Shown: one piece after another, positions 38,380-47,593 of the stretch
Layout: every line of letters starts with the position of its first letter
Numbering within the stretch: the first letter of the stretch is position 1
Assembly: GCF_025736875.1 (NCBI RefSeq)
Contig: NZ_CP107052.1
Span: forward strand, 248,001-312,000
Length of the DNA: 64,000 bases
Origin: Candidatus Kirkpatrickella diaphorinae
GTDB lineage: Bacteria; Pseudomonadota; Alphaproteobacteria; Acetobacterales; Acetobacteraceae
Reading direction: 5' to 3'
Program-made: the position numbers and the translations under genes
Notes under the pieces: generated by a model
What the model was told of the DNA's origin: nothing
Databases searched by the model: none
What the model saw: the letters and a program-made list of their open reading frames with translations, nothing else

Positions 38380-38754
38380 CTAATTACCGCGTGGTGCGAC
38401 CCACCCATTACCCGTGGAGTCGCCAACCTGGCCGCGTGCAGTCGGGCTGCTATTGGCGTAGGCCGTTCCGAAATTTGAGAGATTGGCGCCAGTTGTCGGG
38501 TCACGCTGAATGTTGGCGTCGTGATCCGGGTCAGGGCCATGTTCAATTTCTGTCGATGGGGCGATCTGATAGCCCGGCGGGGGCTTATGGGCATGGGCGC
38601 GGAATGTGTCGCCTTTACCCTGATAATGATAGCCGGAACGCGACGTGCCGCTGCGGCTTGTCCCGCCGTCAGAAGTCTGCGCTTCCGCCATCGCGTCCGA
38701 TGCCATCAGTAAACCGCAGGCCGCAAGGGTCACGGCGGAAAGGCGCAACATCAT
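38380..38754 (-). CDS. Small secreted hypothetical protein
   Basis: The 124-residue product has an N-terminal signal peptide (MMLRLSAVTLAACGLLMASDAMA, cleavage after AMA about residue 23). LAAC occurs inside the hydrophobic stretch but too early for a clear lipobox use, so secretion rather than lipidation is favoured. The mature part is hydrophilic, rich in Gly, Ser, His, Pro and Asn, with a short repeat GTSRSGTSRSGYHYQ; it looks disordered. No family recognised. ATG 38754 is preferred to 38793 because the signal then starts at the N-terminus. Flanked by 122 bp and 187 bp gaps; no operon partner. Confidence 0.6.
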   Translation of the reverse strand: MMLRLSAVTLAACGLLMASDAMAEAQTSDGGTSRSGTSRSGYHYQGKGDTFRAHAHKPPPGYQIAPSTEIEHGPDPDHDANIQRDPTTGANLSNFGTAYANSSPTARGQVGDSTGNGWVAPRGN

Positions 38755-38941
38755 CTCGAATCCCCATTTATGAGAATGAATATTTATGGGCACTTCCGCG
38801 CAGAATAACCTGCATCACAGCAAGTGAACCGTCCCTTAGAATAGGTGACGGATCCTGTCGTCGTCCAGCATTTTTTAAAATGTCGCCAACCGCCCCCCGC
38901 GCCGACAAACTCAACAAAAAACGCATGCTGGCGCGCCGCAA

Positions 38942-40261
38942 TCAGATGCGTTCAATCGGGTCATGATCTTCCGCGCAGCGAGGTTTGGCCGCAAAACGAT
39001 GAGAGAAATTTCGAAGGCATCGCCTGACCAAAGCGGGACTTCTCAATCTTTCATGAAGCGCCCTGATAAGGGAGTACCTCTCCGATATCCGTTGGTCCCG
39101 TTCATAAATCTGGAGCTGTAGCTGTCGGATCAGATCATCGCGTTCACGGATCCACCCATCCCGATCCTGTATCCATTTATCGCGATCCGCGATGAAACGC
39201 ATTTTTCTCGGCAGAACATAACGGAGCAGAAAGTGGTTATTGAAGGCTTGTGCGCAAACAATGCTCATGCAGCGATCCACGCGTGCAAGTGACTGCATGT
39301 CATCGCGATTTTTCGGGATTTTCCGACGATGGGATTTGAGATCGCGGAGAAGAAGCGTAACCCAGAAGCGGATCAAAAACGGTTTCTGCTTCCGGTAAAA
39401 ATGCGGAATATCCGGCTTGAAACGGGTGATATCTTCAAAAATCTCATCGGCCGTCTTTTTAACCGGTTGATCCCGCCCGGAGAAATTAAGCGCGGCCGCT
39501 TCCTCGTAATTCTGGTCGGTCAACCAGCCTGGACCACCAAAATGATCGTAACAATAAACGGGACGATTGGCCAGAATGGCCATCTGCACGGTTTTTCCGA
39601 TCGTAATAACGGCGTCACAATCATGGAGGATTTCCGGGCACATCATTGCGACATTGCCACCTTCACCCAAGTGATCAACCTGGTAACCTGCCGAGATCAA
39701 CAGGTCACGCGCCGCAAGTACCTCATCCGGGCAATGATTGGAGACGATAAGGATTTTTCGTATCGCGGTGATCGGGGTGTGCGAGATGTAAACATCCTGC
39801 GTCGGGTTGGGAACGACAATTGCCTTCCGGTACGCAGCGCCGAATGCCGCCAGGGCCTTACCAGTCTCTTCGCTATTGACGATGATGCGTGTGGCAATTT
39901 CACTCTCCAGGCGGGAGAGGGGCGCTTCAATCTCAATATAGGGGGAGAGATGGGCGAATATAATGTAGGGGAAACCAACTTTGCAGAGTTGGTCCACCGC
40001 CTGCGCGTCAAGCAAAAGCGACAGGGCATTTTGCTGTGTATAAATCAAATCGTAAGAAGCTAGGTCAATCTCGTCACAGCTTTTCGCGACAATGCCCGCC
40101 TTAAGTAGACTGGCTTCAAGCGATTCTGCGATGTGGTGGGCGTAAACATGAACGACAAATTGTCGGCGCCGTAATTCCTGCCCGAATTCAATAATAACCA
40201 GTTCAGAGCCGGAAAAACTGTCGAGGCGGCCAGTGCAAAGCAGGGCTTTCATTTTTTTCAC
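38942..40261 (-). CDS. GT4-like glycosyltransferase with C-terminal heptad repeats
   Basis: The 439-residue protein resembles GT-B glycosyltransferases of polysaccharide clusters: LCTGRLDSFSGSELVIIEFGQEL at the start (donor/acceptor domain 1), IIVNSEETGKALAAFG and VVPNPTQ at the domain junction, and DAVITIGKTVQMAILANRPVYCYDHFGGPGWL in domain 2. Residues about 357-405 are seven heptads beginning with Ile (for example IADRDKW, IQDRDGW, IRERDDL), a probable coiled coil. GTG 40261 is chosen because GAAGG lies 6 nt upstream. Sugar specificity cannot be read. It pairs with the HAD-like gene upstream, though 484 nt separate them. Confidence 0.7.
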   Translation of the reverse strand: MKKMKALLCTGRLDSFSGSELVIIEFGQELRRRQFVVHVYAHHIAESLEASLLKAGIVAKSCDEIDLASYDLIYTQQNALSLLLDAQAVDQLCKVGFPYIIFAHLSPYIEIEAPLSRLESEIATRIIVNSEETGKALAAFGAAYRKAIVVPNPTQDVYISHTPITAIRKILIVSNHCPDEVLAARDLLISAGYQVDHLGEGGNVAMMCPEILHDCDAVITIGKTVQMAILANRPVYCYDHFGGPGWLTDQNYEEAAALNFSGRDQPVKKTADEIFEDITRFKPDIPHFYRKQKPFLIRFWVTLLLRDLKSHRRKIPKNRDDMQSLARVDRCMSIVCAQAFNNHFLLRYVLPRKMRFIADRDKWIQDRDGWIRERDDLIRQLQLQIYERDQRISERYSLIRALHERLRSPALVRRCLRNFSHRFAAKPRCAEDHDPIERI

Positions 40262-40745
40262 ACAAAGCCTTCTTTTTGTTGGAATTTTCTCGATTATACG
40301 CTGAAATTTTTCATGCTCCGACGGGCCTTGCGCGGAAAAAAAGAGCGACTTCCAATTCAATGAGCGGCATTTTGTACCTCAGGGCCGAACAATCAAAAGT
40401 TAAATCACATCAAAATTTACAAGTGGTGAAAGGGCCATATTTTGAGGCGATGATAAATTTTATTTTATAAAAAATTGAAAAACGTCGCACGACACCGACC
40501 ATAGCGCGTGCCTCATCGCATGGTGCATCTTCATGGGGTGGGCATGACCAGGCCGCCATTTTAAGGTGGCGCCATGGGCGCACAGCCCTTCGCGGCCTCA
40601 CGGGGCCGATTTTAAAAAGATTTCACGAAGTGACAGGGTCGCGGGTGACGCTCTAACCGGCATCCTGTATAAGTCCAAACGCGACGTCACTTCGATGGGA
40701 TGTCGTGAAGTGAAGCTTATTCAGAGAAAGATGGTGTAACCTGGA
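40262..40745. other. 484 nt spacer with inverted repeats and a promoter-like box
   Basis: No gene is supported. The part near 40380-40490 is distinctly AT-rich (a long A/T tract at about 40450-40480). CGAAGTGAC (40626-40634) and GTCACTTCG (40686-40694) are a perfect 9 bp inverted repeat, and a related GTGAAGTGAAG sits at 40705-40715. Between them, on the plus strand, GTGACG (40645-40650) and TATAAG (40668-40673) are spaced 17 nt like a sigma-70 promoter. It would transcribe antisense to the HAD-like gene. Confidence 0.45.
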
Positions 40746-42833
40746 TTATCGCTTCAGGCGACGACGCAGAACGCGCTTGACACGCATCCATGTCAGACGC
40801 AGGCCCTCCTGACGGAAGGAAATCAATCCTAAACGCACATAACTGCGCCAGCCTGTGGCCTGCTGCATTTCAGCATAGTGGCCATTCTGCGTGGACCAGA
40901 ATGTTCCGATGGTCGCAAATCCGGAGGCACCAAGCTCACGACTATGCGGCAGTAAAGCGAGCTCCTCATATTCATAGTCTGTGGGCGCCATGATGAGGCT
41001 GCTGAAGAGATCGTGAAGCGTATCGCGCATTTCATTCAGCGTGATATGAGAGATAAATGGCTTGAAATGCGCCGCGAAAAGACGGATTTCATCCTGCATC
41101 TGCGCCACGAAATTGCCGATGAGGATTTCATATTGCCGCTGATGCTGCGTCGAGACCGGCCTCACGCCGTCCCCGCTTTCCTCAAAATGGCTGATCTGCG
41201 CGTGCGTGGAGGCAAAAGCCAGTTCAAGCAGTTCAACGCCACGTTCAGCAAGGCGCACCCAGTTTCTATCCTGCCCGTGATGGAAGAGAAAGGACCGGAT
41301 ATCCTCATGCATATAAGCGTGCTCAAGCGTGCCAACATAATAGCCGCGAAATTTTTTGCCGAGGATGAGTTCTGTCCGGCGTTGTGATGTCAGTGCCCAG
41401 CCGCAATCCGCCATGGCGTCATGAGCCGGGTCAAATCCTTCATCCTGCAGGTAGCGTTGATAGGCGTTCATTTCCCGCGCGGCGATGCGAAGCCAGATCG
41501 GGCGGCATTCCTTCATCGCGATCAGGGCCGCAGAGATTTTTGCGGGTGTATCAAGGACACGGTCAAGCGGTGTGTGAATTGAAAGCGCATCGAGTAACTC
41601 GGCCTCTCCCTCTCCGATGCCAAGCCGTTGGACGCATTCACGCAACGTGCAGGCCGAGCTTGTGCTGAGGACGGAGCCGATTTCTTTTTCAAAAGCTGTG
41701 TGAAAAGCGGGCACCATCGTGAGGCGGCGGGAACTCTGCATGACGCTGGCACGGCCGGGTAGTCCAAGAATATCCCAGACTTCCTTCGTGATATAGCCGT
41801 CCCGCGTGGCAAGACGCACATGCGCGACCTGATCAATCTGCATCACCATGTTAAGCCAGGCAGCAAACCCTGTCACGAGGGGGCCGGCATACATCGCCCC
41901 AAAAATGCGTGCGATGGGCGCGTCAGGATGACGGACGCGGAATTGCGCAATGAAAGCCAGGGAGAGGGACGCAAAAAGATTATGTGATGTATCGGCGCCG
42001 TGTTTCTGCACCTGGAAAAGCTTATGCAGAGCGGGCTGGTTGAACCGACCGTCCCGGAAAAGCTGATCCAGCACTGAGGGGATATGATAGCCGACGACGC
42101 CCGCCTTCAGCGCGGCTTCACAATCCGCCTTGTAATTATCGCCAATATGCGTGATGCGCGTGGTGTCGACGCCGCATGACCGGGCGACGACTTCGTAAAG
42201 CGTGCTTTCATGCTTGGACGTCTGATGTTCACAGGAGACAAAAATCTCATCGACCGCTAAGCCGTTTCTGGCCAGCACGGACGCAATCATCGATGCTGGC
42301 AGATACATGTCGGAAATTGCGATCACCTTTTTACCAAGGGATCTGGCAAGGTCATAAATCGGGCCGATCGCGGGGGATCGCTTGAGAATTTCTCCCTCTG
42401 TCGCGAGTTCCAGCGCTTTCAGCGCCTGGAAGCTTGTCTGGCCGAGGCCGGGAAGTTTGATCTGCTGGTAGATGTCATCAATCGTAACTTCAGCCGACCC
42501 GCTGCGGGCGTGATTTTTCTCCCGCGCCAGGCGCTCAGCCAGGATCCTTGCATCGTGAAAACCCTTGACGCCGGATTGCCGCTCCATCAGCGTAAAGACG
42601 TCAACCGGCCGCGCAAACGGGCGCACCAGAAGCGTGTCGAAAACGTCGAAAGAAACAATCTCCGCCTGCTCAATGAGAGGTCGCACAGCTTCGACGTGAG
42701 GGGGTAATCTGCCCGGTTGATGGCGGACGACATTCACCTCAGCTTCGGCCATCGGGTTCATACTCACGTCTTGCATTCGGGAAGCTATCCAATATCCTGA
42801 GGCGAGGAATTTTCCAAGGTGATTTGGCGTCAT
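40746..42833 (-). CDS. HAD-like protein of the COG5610 type (surface polysaccharide associated)
   Basis: The 695-residue protein has an N-terminal HAD-superfamily hydrolase domain (about 58-260): motif I VSFDVFDTLLVRP (Asp63), motif II VIAISDMYLP, a Lys in SKHESTLYEVV and motif IV ITHIGDNYKADCEAA. The +2 position of motif I, Asp in most phosphatases, is Phe65. The remaining 430 residues form a second, less known domain containing ARIFGAMYAGPLVTGFAAWL and RLATRDGYITKEVW, common to proteins of capsule/LPS clusters. It may act as a phosphatase or as a scaffold; the substrate is unknown. ATG 42833 has no clear ribosome-binding site, and TTG 42881 is also possible. Confidence 0.65.
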   Translation of the reverse strand: MTPNHLGKFLASGYWIASRMQDVSMNPMAEAEVNVVRHQPGRLPPHVEAVRPLIEQAEIVSFDVFDTLLVRPFARPVDVFTLMERQSGVKGFHDARILAERLAREKNHARSGSAEVTIDDIYQQIKLPGLGQTSFQALKALELATEGEILKRSPAIGPIYDLARSLGKKVIAISDMYLPASMIASVLARNGLAVDEIFVSCEHQTSKHESTLYEVVARSCGVDTTRITHIGDNYKADCEAALKAGVVGYHIPSVLDQLFRDGRFNQPALHKLFQVQKHGADTSHNLFASLSLAFIAQFRVRHPDAPIARIFGAMYAGPLVTGFAAWLNMVMQIDQVAHVRLATRDGYITKEVWDILGLPGRASVMQSSRRLTMVPAFHTAFEKEIGSVLSTSSACTLRECVQRLGIGEGEAELLDALSIHTPLDRVLDTPAKISAALIAMKECRPIWLRIAAREMNAYQRYLQDEGFDPAHDAMADCGWALTSQRRTELILGKKFRGYYVGTLEHAYMHEDIRSFLFHHGQDRNWVRLAERGVELLELAFASTHAQISHFEESGDGVRPVSTQHQRQYEILIGNFVAQMQDEIRLFAAHFKPFISHITLNEMRDTLHDLFSSLIMAPTDYEYEELALLPHSRELGASGFATIGTFWSTQNGHYAEMQQATGWRSYVRLGLISFRQEGLRLTWMRVKRVLRRRLKR

Positions 42834-43070
42834 GGGACGCCGCCGAGGGTCCCGAAATTGGAGAAACTTTGCGAGCAACACAAGTACGAAAACCTTAATT
42901 ATTTCTTAAATTTTAACCGACGCGTTGGCGCGGCGCCTTTCGCAATGCCGACATTAAAGGGCATAATCGCGATTTTGCTTCATCTTTCCCCGATTTTTCA
43001 GTTGTTTCCGCGGCGCCCCCTGCCTATCTATCGAGCCGACGCATTTCAATTTTAGGAAAGATCGAAACCG

Positions 43071-44465
43071 ATGGACCCGGATCGCTTCGCTACCGCGCCT
43101 GAACGCTGGACGCCGGCAAGCTGGCGCTCTTTCCCCGTGCGTCAGATGCCGCGATACCCCGATGACGCAGCGCTTGAAGCCGTTGAAGCCCGGCTTCGCA
43201 AATATCCGCCCCTCGTCTTTGCGGGGGAGGCAGAGCGCCTGCGCCTCCAGCTTGCCAAGGCGGCACAAGGTGAGGCTTTTATCTTGCAAGGCGGAAATTG
43301 CGCTGAAAGCTTCGCGGAGTTTCAGGCCGATAACATTCGGGACACTTTCCGGGTGCTCCTGCAAATGGCGGTCGTGCTGACATTCGCGGCCCGCGTGCCC
43401 GTCGTGAAAATCGGCCGCATGGCGGGGCAGTATGCCAAGCCACGTTCCTCCGATGAGGAAACGCGTGAGGGCGTCACGTTACCCTGTTACCGTGGTGACA
43501 TCATCAACGGGCCGGATTTTACGGAAGCCGCGCGTATTCCCGACCCGGCACGGATGGAAACAGGTTATTTCCATTCCGTGGGGGTAATGAATCTTCTCCG
43601 TGCCTTCGCGAATGGCGGTTACGCCAATCTTAACAAGGTTCATAAGTGGAATCTGGGCTTCGTGCAGCGCTCGCCGTCCGGCAAACGTTATGCCGACCTC
43701 GCCAATCGTATTGACGAGGCGCTCGGATTTATCTCAGCTTGCGGCTTTGATGCCGCGGCGCCACAATTTAACGAGACTGAATTCTACACCTCTCATGAAG
43801 CGCTTCTTTTACCTTATGAGCAGGCTTTGACGCGGGTCGATAGTCTGACCGGTAAATGGTACGATTGCTCAGCGCATTTTCTCTGGATCGGGGACAGGAC
43901 GCGGCAGCCTGAGGGGGCGCATGTTGAATTCCTCCGCGGTGTCAGCAACCCGATCGGCATCAAGGTCGGGCCGACATCCACCGTTGAGGATCTGGAGAAG
44001 CTTTTGCAGATCCTCAACCCGAAGGATGAGGCGGGTCGTATCACCCTCATCTCCCGTATGGGCCGCAGCAAAGTGCGGACGCATCTGCCGCCCCTCCTCG
44101 CGGCTGTGCAGAAGACAGGGCGCACCGTGACATGGATCTGCGACCCGATGCATGGCAATACGACCACGACGGCGGATAAGGTCAAAACACGCTCTTTTGA
44201 AGCGATCCTGGATGAAGTTATCGGGTTTTTCTCGGTCTTTCAGGAAGCGGGGCTTCGGCCCGGCGGCGTGCATCTGGAGATGACCGGTCAGGATGTCACG
44301 GAATGTGTCGGGGGGGCGCAATGTCTGACAGAGGCGGATCTCGCAGGACGTTATGAAACATTCTGCGATCCACGACTGAATGCGGAGCAGTCGCTTGAAA
44401 TGGCCTTCCTCCTCGCCAATGAACTGACAGGCTGTTTCGCACCGGCGCTGGAACAAGCGGGTTGA
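43071..44465 (+). CDS. aroG: 3-deoxy-7-phosphoheptulonate synthase, class II
   Basis: DAHP synthase condenses erythrose 4-phosphate with phosphoenolpyruvate, the entry step of aromatic amino-acid synthesis. The 464-residue length and motifs ([32 protein letters not shown] with the metal Cys, [31 protein letters not shown] with the metal His, [17 protein letters not shown]) mark the class II (plant-like) enzyme. GGAAAG lies about 10 nt before the ATG. The TTGA overlap joins it to pncB. The 237 bp before it hold two CGCGGCGCC copies (42929, 43009) but no clear attenuator. The symbol follows general usage for this activity. Confidence 0.95.
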   Translation: MDPDRFATAPERWTPASWRSFPVRQMPRYPDDAALEAVEARLRKYPPLVFAGEAERLRLQLAKAAQGEAFILQGGNCAESFAEFQADNIRDTFRVLLQMAVVLTFAARVPVVKIGRMAGQYAKPRSSDEETREGVTLPCYRGDIINGPDFTEAARIPDPARMETGYFHSVGVMNLLRAFANGGYANLNKVHKWNLGFVQRSPSGKRYADLANRIDEALGFISACGFDAAAPQFNETEFYTSHEALLLPYEQALTRVDSLTGKWYDCSAHFLWIGDRTRQPEGAHVEFLRGVSNPIGIKVGPTSTVEDLEKLLQILNPKDEAGRITLISRMGRSKVRTHLPPLLAAVQKTGRTVTWICDPMHGNTTTTADKVKTRSFEAILDEVIGFFSVFQEAGLRPGGVHLEMTGQDVTECVGGAQCLTEADLAGRYETFCDPRLNAEQSLEMAFLLANELTGCFAPALEQAG

Positions 44466-45688
44466 GCACGTCCAAACTTTTCGGCCATGCCTCGATCTGG
44501 CGTGGCGTCATGGAACGCGCCGACGCGCCGACCCGGAGGATCATGCGGGCGACGCTCTCCGCGGCGGATGTGCCAGGCTGGACGGACGTTTATTTCAACC
44601 GCACGGAAAATATCGTCGTCGCCCAGGGCGATATGCAGGTGACATACGCCTTTTTCATTCGTCGCCCCGTCCTCGCGGCCCTTGGGCCGATGCTGGAATG
44701 TCTTGAAAAAGTGACGACTGAGAAAGGCGTCAAAGTGGATGTGGCGTTGCCCTTCCGGGAAGGGGCGTGGGTCGGGGCCGGGGAGCCGATTGCGTTCCTC
44801 ACCGGTCCTTTCTCACAATTAGCGTCTCTGGAAACGATTCTTCTGCAAAAATTGGGGAGTTGCTGCGTCGCGGCGCATAATGCCTATCAAATGGCCGTGT
44901 CGATGCCCCGGACACCCTTCCTCGCCATGGATGCACGCCATTGCACAGGGCCGGAAATGCAGATCATGATGGCTTACGCCGCCGCGGTCGGCAGCCGCGC
45001 GGCCAATCAGGAAGGTGCTGTCGGTTTCGTCAATTCCGCGAATGACGTGACTGCTTTTCTGTTCGGGCAGGCACATGGTGCGGGGACGATGCCGCACGCA
45101 CTGGTCGGTTATGCGGGCAGCACCATCCGGGCGGCGGAAATCTATCATGACCGCTACCCGCAGGAAAAAATGACCGTCCTCGTCGATTATTTCGCGCAGG
45201 AGGTCACGGACACCATCGCCCTTTGCCAGAGATTTCCGCGCCTGGCGGAAAAGGGGGATCTCAGCATCAGGTTGGACACACATGGCGGGCGCTTTCTTGA
45301 AGGGCTCGATACGCAGAAATCCTACGCGATACTGGAGAAGCATGTGCCCGGCGTGACACGGCGTTACCGCTCAGAGGCGGAGCTGCGTTACCTGATCGGG
45401 TCGGGTGTTTCCGCAGCGGCATTATGGCGGATGCGTGAGGTGCTGGATGCGCATGGGGGTGCCCAAGTCAAAATCGTCGCCTCATCCGGTTTCGGGGTGG
45501 AAAAATGCCTCGCCATGCATGATGCGCGGGCCCCGGCAGATATTATCGGCACAGGGTCTTATCTGCCGCATAAATGGGACGAAACCTACGCGACGGCCGA
45601 TATCGTCGCTTATGACGGCGTGTTACGCGTCAAATCAGGGCGTGAGCACTTGATGGCGCGCTGGCAGGAATTCAGGAAGAGCAAGTAA
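44462..45688 (+). CDS. pncB: Nicotinate phosphoribosyltransferase
   Basis: The 408-residue enzyme makes nicotinate mononucleotide from nicotinate and PRPP in NAD salvage. Family features are [94 protein letters not shown] and the PRPP-binding region with [13 protein letters not shown] and IIGTGSYLP. The start is TTG 44462, overlapping the aroG stop (TTGA). The next gene begins 1 nt after its stop, so three genes are probably made from one message. Confidence 0.87.
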   Translation: MSTSKLFGHASIWRGVMERADAPTRRIMRATLSAADVPGWTDVYFNRTENIVVAQGDMQVTYAFFIRRPVLAALGPMLECLEKVTTEKGVKVDVALPFREGAWVGAGEPIAFLTGPFSQLASLETILLQKLGSCCVAAHNAYQMAVSMPRTPFLAMDARHCTGPEMQIMMAYAAAVGSRAANQEGAVGFVNSANDVTAFLFGQAHGAGTMPHALVGYAGSTIRAAEIYHDRYPQEKMTVLVDYFAQEVTDTIALCQRFPRLAEKGDLSIRLDTHGGRFLEGLDTQKSYAILEKHVPGVTRRYRSEAELRYLIGSGVSAAALWRMREVLDAHGGAQVKIVASSGFGVEKCLAMHDARAPADIIGTGSYLPHKWDETYATADIVAYDGVLRVKSGREHLMARWQEFRKSK

Positions 45689-45689
45689 T

Positions 45690-46076
45690 ATGACCAAGCC
45701 CGACGCGCCCGAGGCGCAAAGCTGGACGGTGCGCATCATGGACCATTCCGGTGCATCGGAAGATGATATTGTCGAGAACATTCCCAAATTTGTGGATCTG
45801 GCGCATGCGAATGCCTTCGCGCGCGCTTATGTGCGCGACAGCATCGAACGCGGGCGCGTTCGCGGGGCGTCGCCGCGGGATGTTATTGAAAACTGGTATA
45901 GTTTCGGTGAAGATGCGGTCGTTGTCGATGCGGGTGATGATGGTTGGCGCTCAGCCAATGAACTTGATGATTTCGCCGCCAACCCCGCCACACCGATGGA
46001 ACGCGACTGGCGTGCGCTGGACCCGCGCCGCCTGATTGAGGATGACGAAGAATTCTTCCCGGGAGGGGAAGGTTAG
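45690..46076 (+). CDS. Conserved hypothetical acidic protein
   Basis: The 128-residue soluble protein has no signal or membrane segment. It is acidic (many Asp/Glu, ending DDEEFFPGGEG) with a possible small alpha/beta fold at the start (WTVRIMDHSG, then AHANAFARAYVRDSIERGR). I do not recognise the family. It begins 1 nt after the pncB stop with AGAGCAAG upstream, so it is the third gene of the aroG-pncB operon. Function is unknown; context suggests only cotranscription with NAD salvage and aromatic synthesis. Confidence 0.65.
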   Translation: MTKPDAPEAQSWTVRIMDHSGASEDDIVENIPKFVDLAHANAFARAYVRDSIERGRVRGASPRDVIENWYSFGEDAVVVDAGDDGWRSANELDDFAANPATPMERDWRALDPRRLIEDDEEFFPGGEG

Positions 46077-46222
46077 ATCATCCTTCATGCCGTAATTGCC
46101 AGCCAAGGCCACGTGCGGCGCGATGACATAACCTCACTGCCATCGACATATGTTTAACGGGGAATATCTCTGCCAGCTTTTTACGACTGGAAATTTATCT
46201 CACGGCGCGGCATAGAGAGCGC

Positions 46223-47557
46223 ATGAAACTCCGCTTTGCTCCCAGTCCTACAGGTTATCTTCATGTTGGCAATGCGCGTCTTGCCATTGCCAATGCGCTT
46301 TATGCGCGGCACCACGCGGCGCAGTTTCTTCTTCGTATCGATGATACGGATACAGGCCGGTCCAAAGCGGAATATGAAAACGCCATTCAAACGGACCTCA
46401 CCTGGCTTGGAATTGCCTGGGACGAAACGGCCCGACAGACGGCCCGGCTTGACCGCTATCAGGCCGCCATTGAAGCGCTGAAAGCGAGCGGACGCCTTTA
46501 TCCCTGCTTCGAGACGGAACAGGAACTGGCCGCCAAGCGAGAGGCGCGCATCCGCGCCCGAAAGCCCCCGATTTATGACCGCGCGATGCTGTCCCTGACG
46601 GCGGAACAGCGCGCCAAGGCAGAAGCAAACGGGAAAGTGCCTCACTGGCGCTTCCGCCTGACAAACGGGCACCGCGCCTGGCAGGATCTCGTCATGGGGG
46701 CATGCCAGGTCAAACTTACCGCAATTTCCGACCCCGTGCTGGTGCGGGCGGATGGCACCATCCTTTACACCCTCGCTTCCGTCGTTGATGACCTCGAACT
46801 CGGCGTGACCCACATCATTCGTGGTGAAGATCACATCACCAATACGGGGGTGCAGCTCGATATTATTGAGGCTTTGGCCGGGCCGAAAGCGCGTTTTACC
46901 TTTGCCCACCTGCCGCTCCTGTTGGATGAAGGCGGGGGTAAATTATCCAAGAGGTTTGACTCCCTTTCCCTCAAATCCCTGCGTCAGGATGGGGTGGAGC
47001 CGGATGCGATTATTTCTTACCTTTCCCGCATCGGCAGTGCCCTGAACCCTGAGCCGATGAATTTTGATGAGGCGGCCAGGTCCTATGATATCAGCGCGAT
47101 CTCCCGGGCGGCGGCGCGTTTTGACATGCGCCAGTTGCTCGGTCTTAATCGTCGCCTGCTTCAGGGCCGCGCCTATGAGGCGGTGAAGTCCCGCCTGCCT
47201 TCCGACCTGCCGGAGGCCTTCTGGGACGTCATCCGGCATAATATTGATCTTCTGCCTGAAGCGGCGCATTGGTGGTCGATCGTCAAGGATGACATCACGC
47301 CGCCCGCTTTGAAGGCGGAGGCGGATTTCCTCAGCCAGGCCATCACGGTCCTGCCGACCGGCGCATGGGATGAATCGGTCTGGCAGATATGGGTCTCAGC
47401 CCTGAAAGCGGCGTCCGGCCGCGCCGGGAAATCGCTTTTCATGCCGCTTCGCCTCGCTTTGACGGGAGAGGAAAACGGGCCGGAACTAAAGGCGATCCTG
47501 CCCTTTATCGGACGGGAAAAAACCGTGCGACGGTTGGAAGAGGCGGCGGCAAACTAA
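46223..47557 (+). CDS. gltX: Glutamate--tRNA ligase
   Basis: This class I synthetase charges tRNA-Glu, also the precursor for glutamine via transamidation where GatCAB is used. The 444-residue protein carries FAPSPTGYLHVGNARLAIANAL with the HIGH-type site HVGN (14-17), the GluRS signature LRIDDTDTGRS, RGEDHITNTGVQLDIIEALAG, and the KLSKR site at 240-244. It lacks the long C-terminal anticodon region of some GluRS and so is on the short side, as usual for one of the two GltX forms in alphaproteobacteria. ATG 46223 is the first codon of the conserved start. It is convergent with pssA. Confidence 0.92.
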   Translation: MKLRFAPSPTGYLHVGNARLAIANALYARHHAAQFLLRIDDTDTGRSKAEYENAIQTDLTWLGIAWDETARQTARLDRYQAAIEALKASGRLYPCFETEQELAAKREARIRARKPPIYDRAMLSLTAEQRAKAEANGKVPHWRFRLTNGHRAWQDLVMGACQVKLTAISDPVLVRADGTILYTLASVVDDLELGVTHIIRGEDHITNTGVQLDIIEALAGPKARFTFAHLPLLLDEGGGKLSKRFDSLSLKSLRQDGVEPDAIISYLSRIGSALNPEPMNFDEAARSYDISAISRAAARFDMRQLLGLNRRLLQGRAYEAVKSRLPSDLPEAFWDVIRHNIDLLPEAAHWWSIVKDDITPPALKAEADFLSQAITVLPTGAWDESVWQIWVSALKAASGRAGKSLFMPLRLALTGEENGPELKAILPFIGREKTVRRLEEAAAN

Positions 47558-47593
47558 GTCTCGTCGCGCTGGTGGCCCGTTTTCCCGACAGCG

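Noticed and set aside
42953-43060. 36-codon frame before aroG as an aromatic leader peptide
   Set aside because: It contains only one Tyr and a few Phe codons, no Trp, and no terminator hairpin follows.
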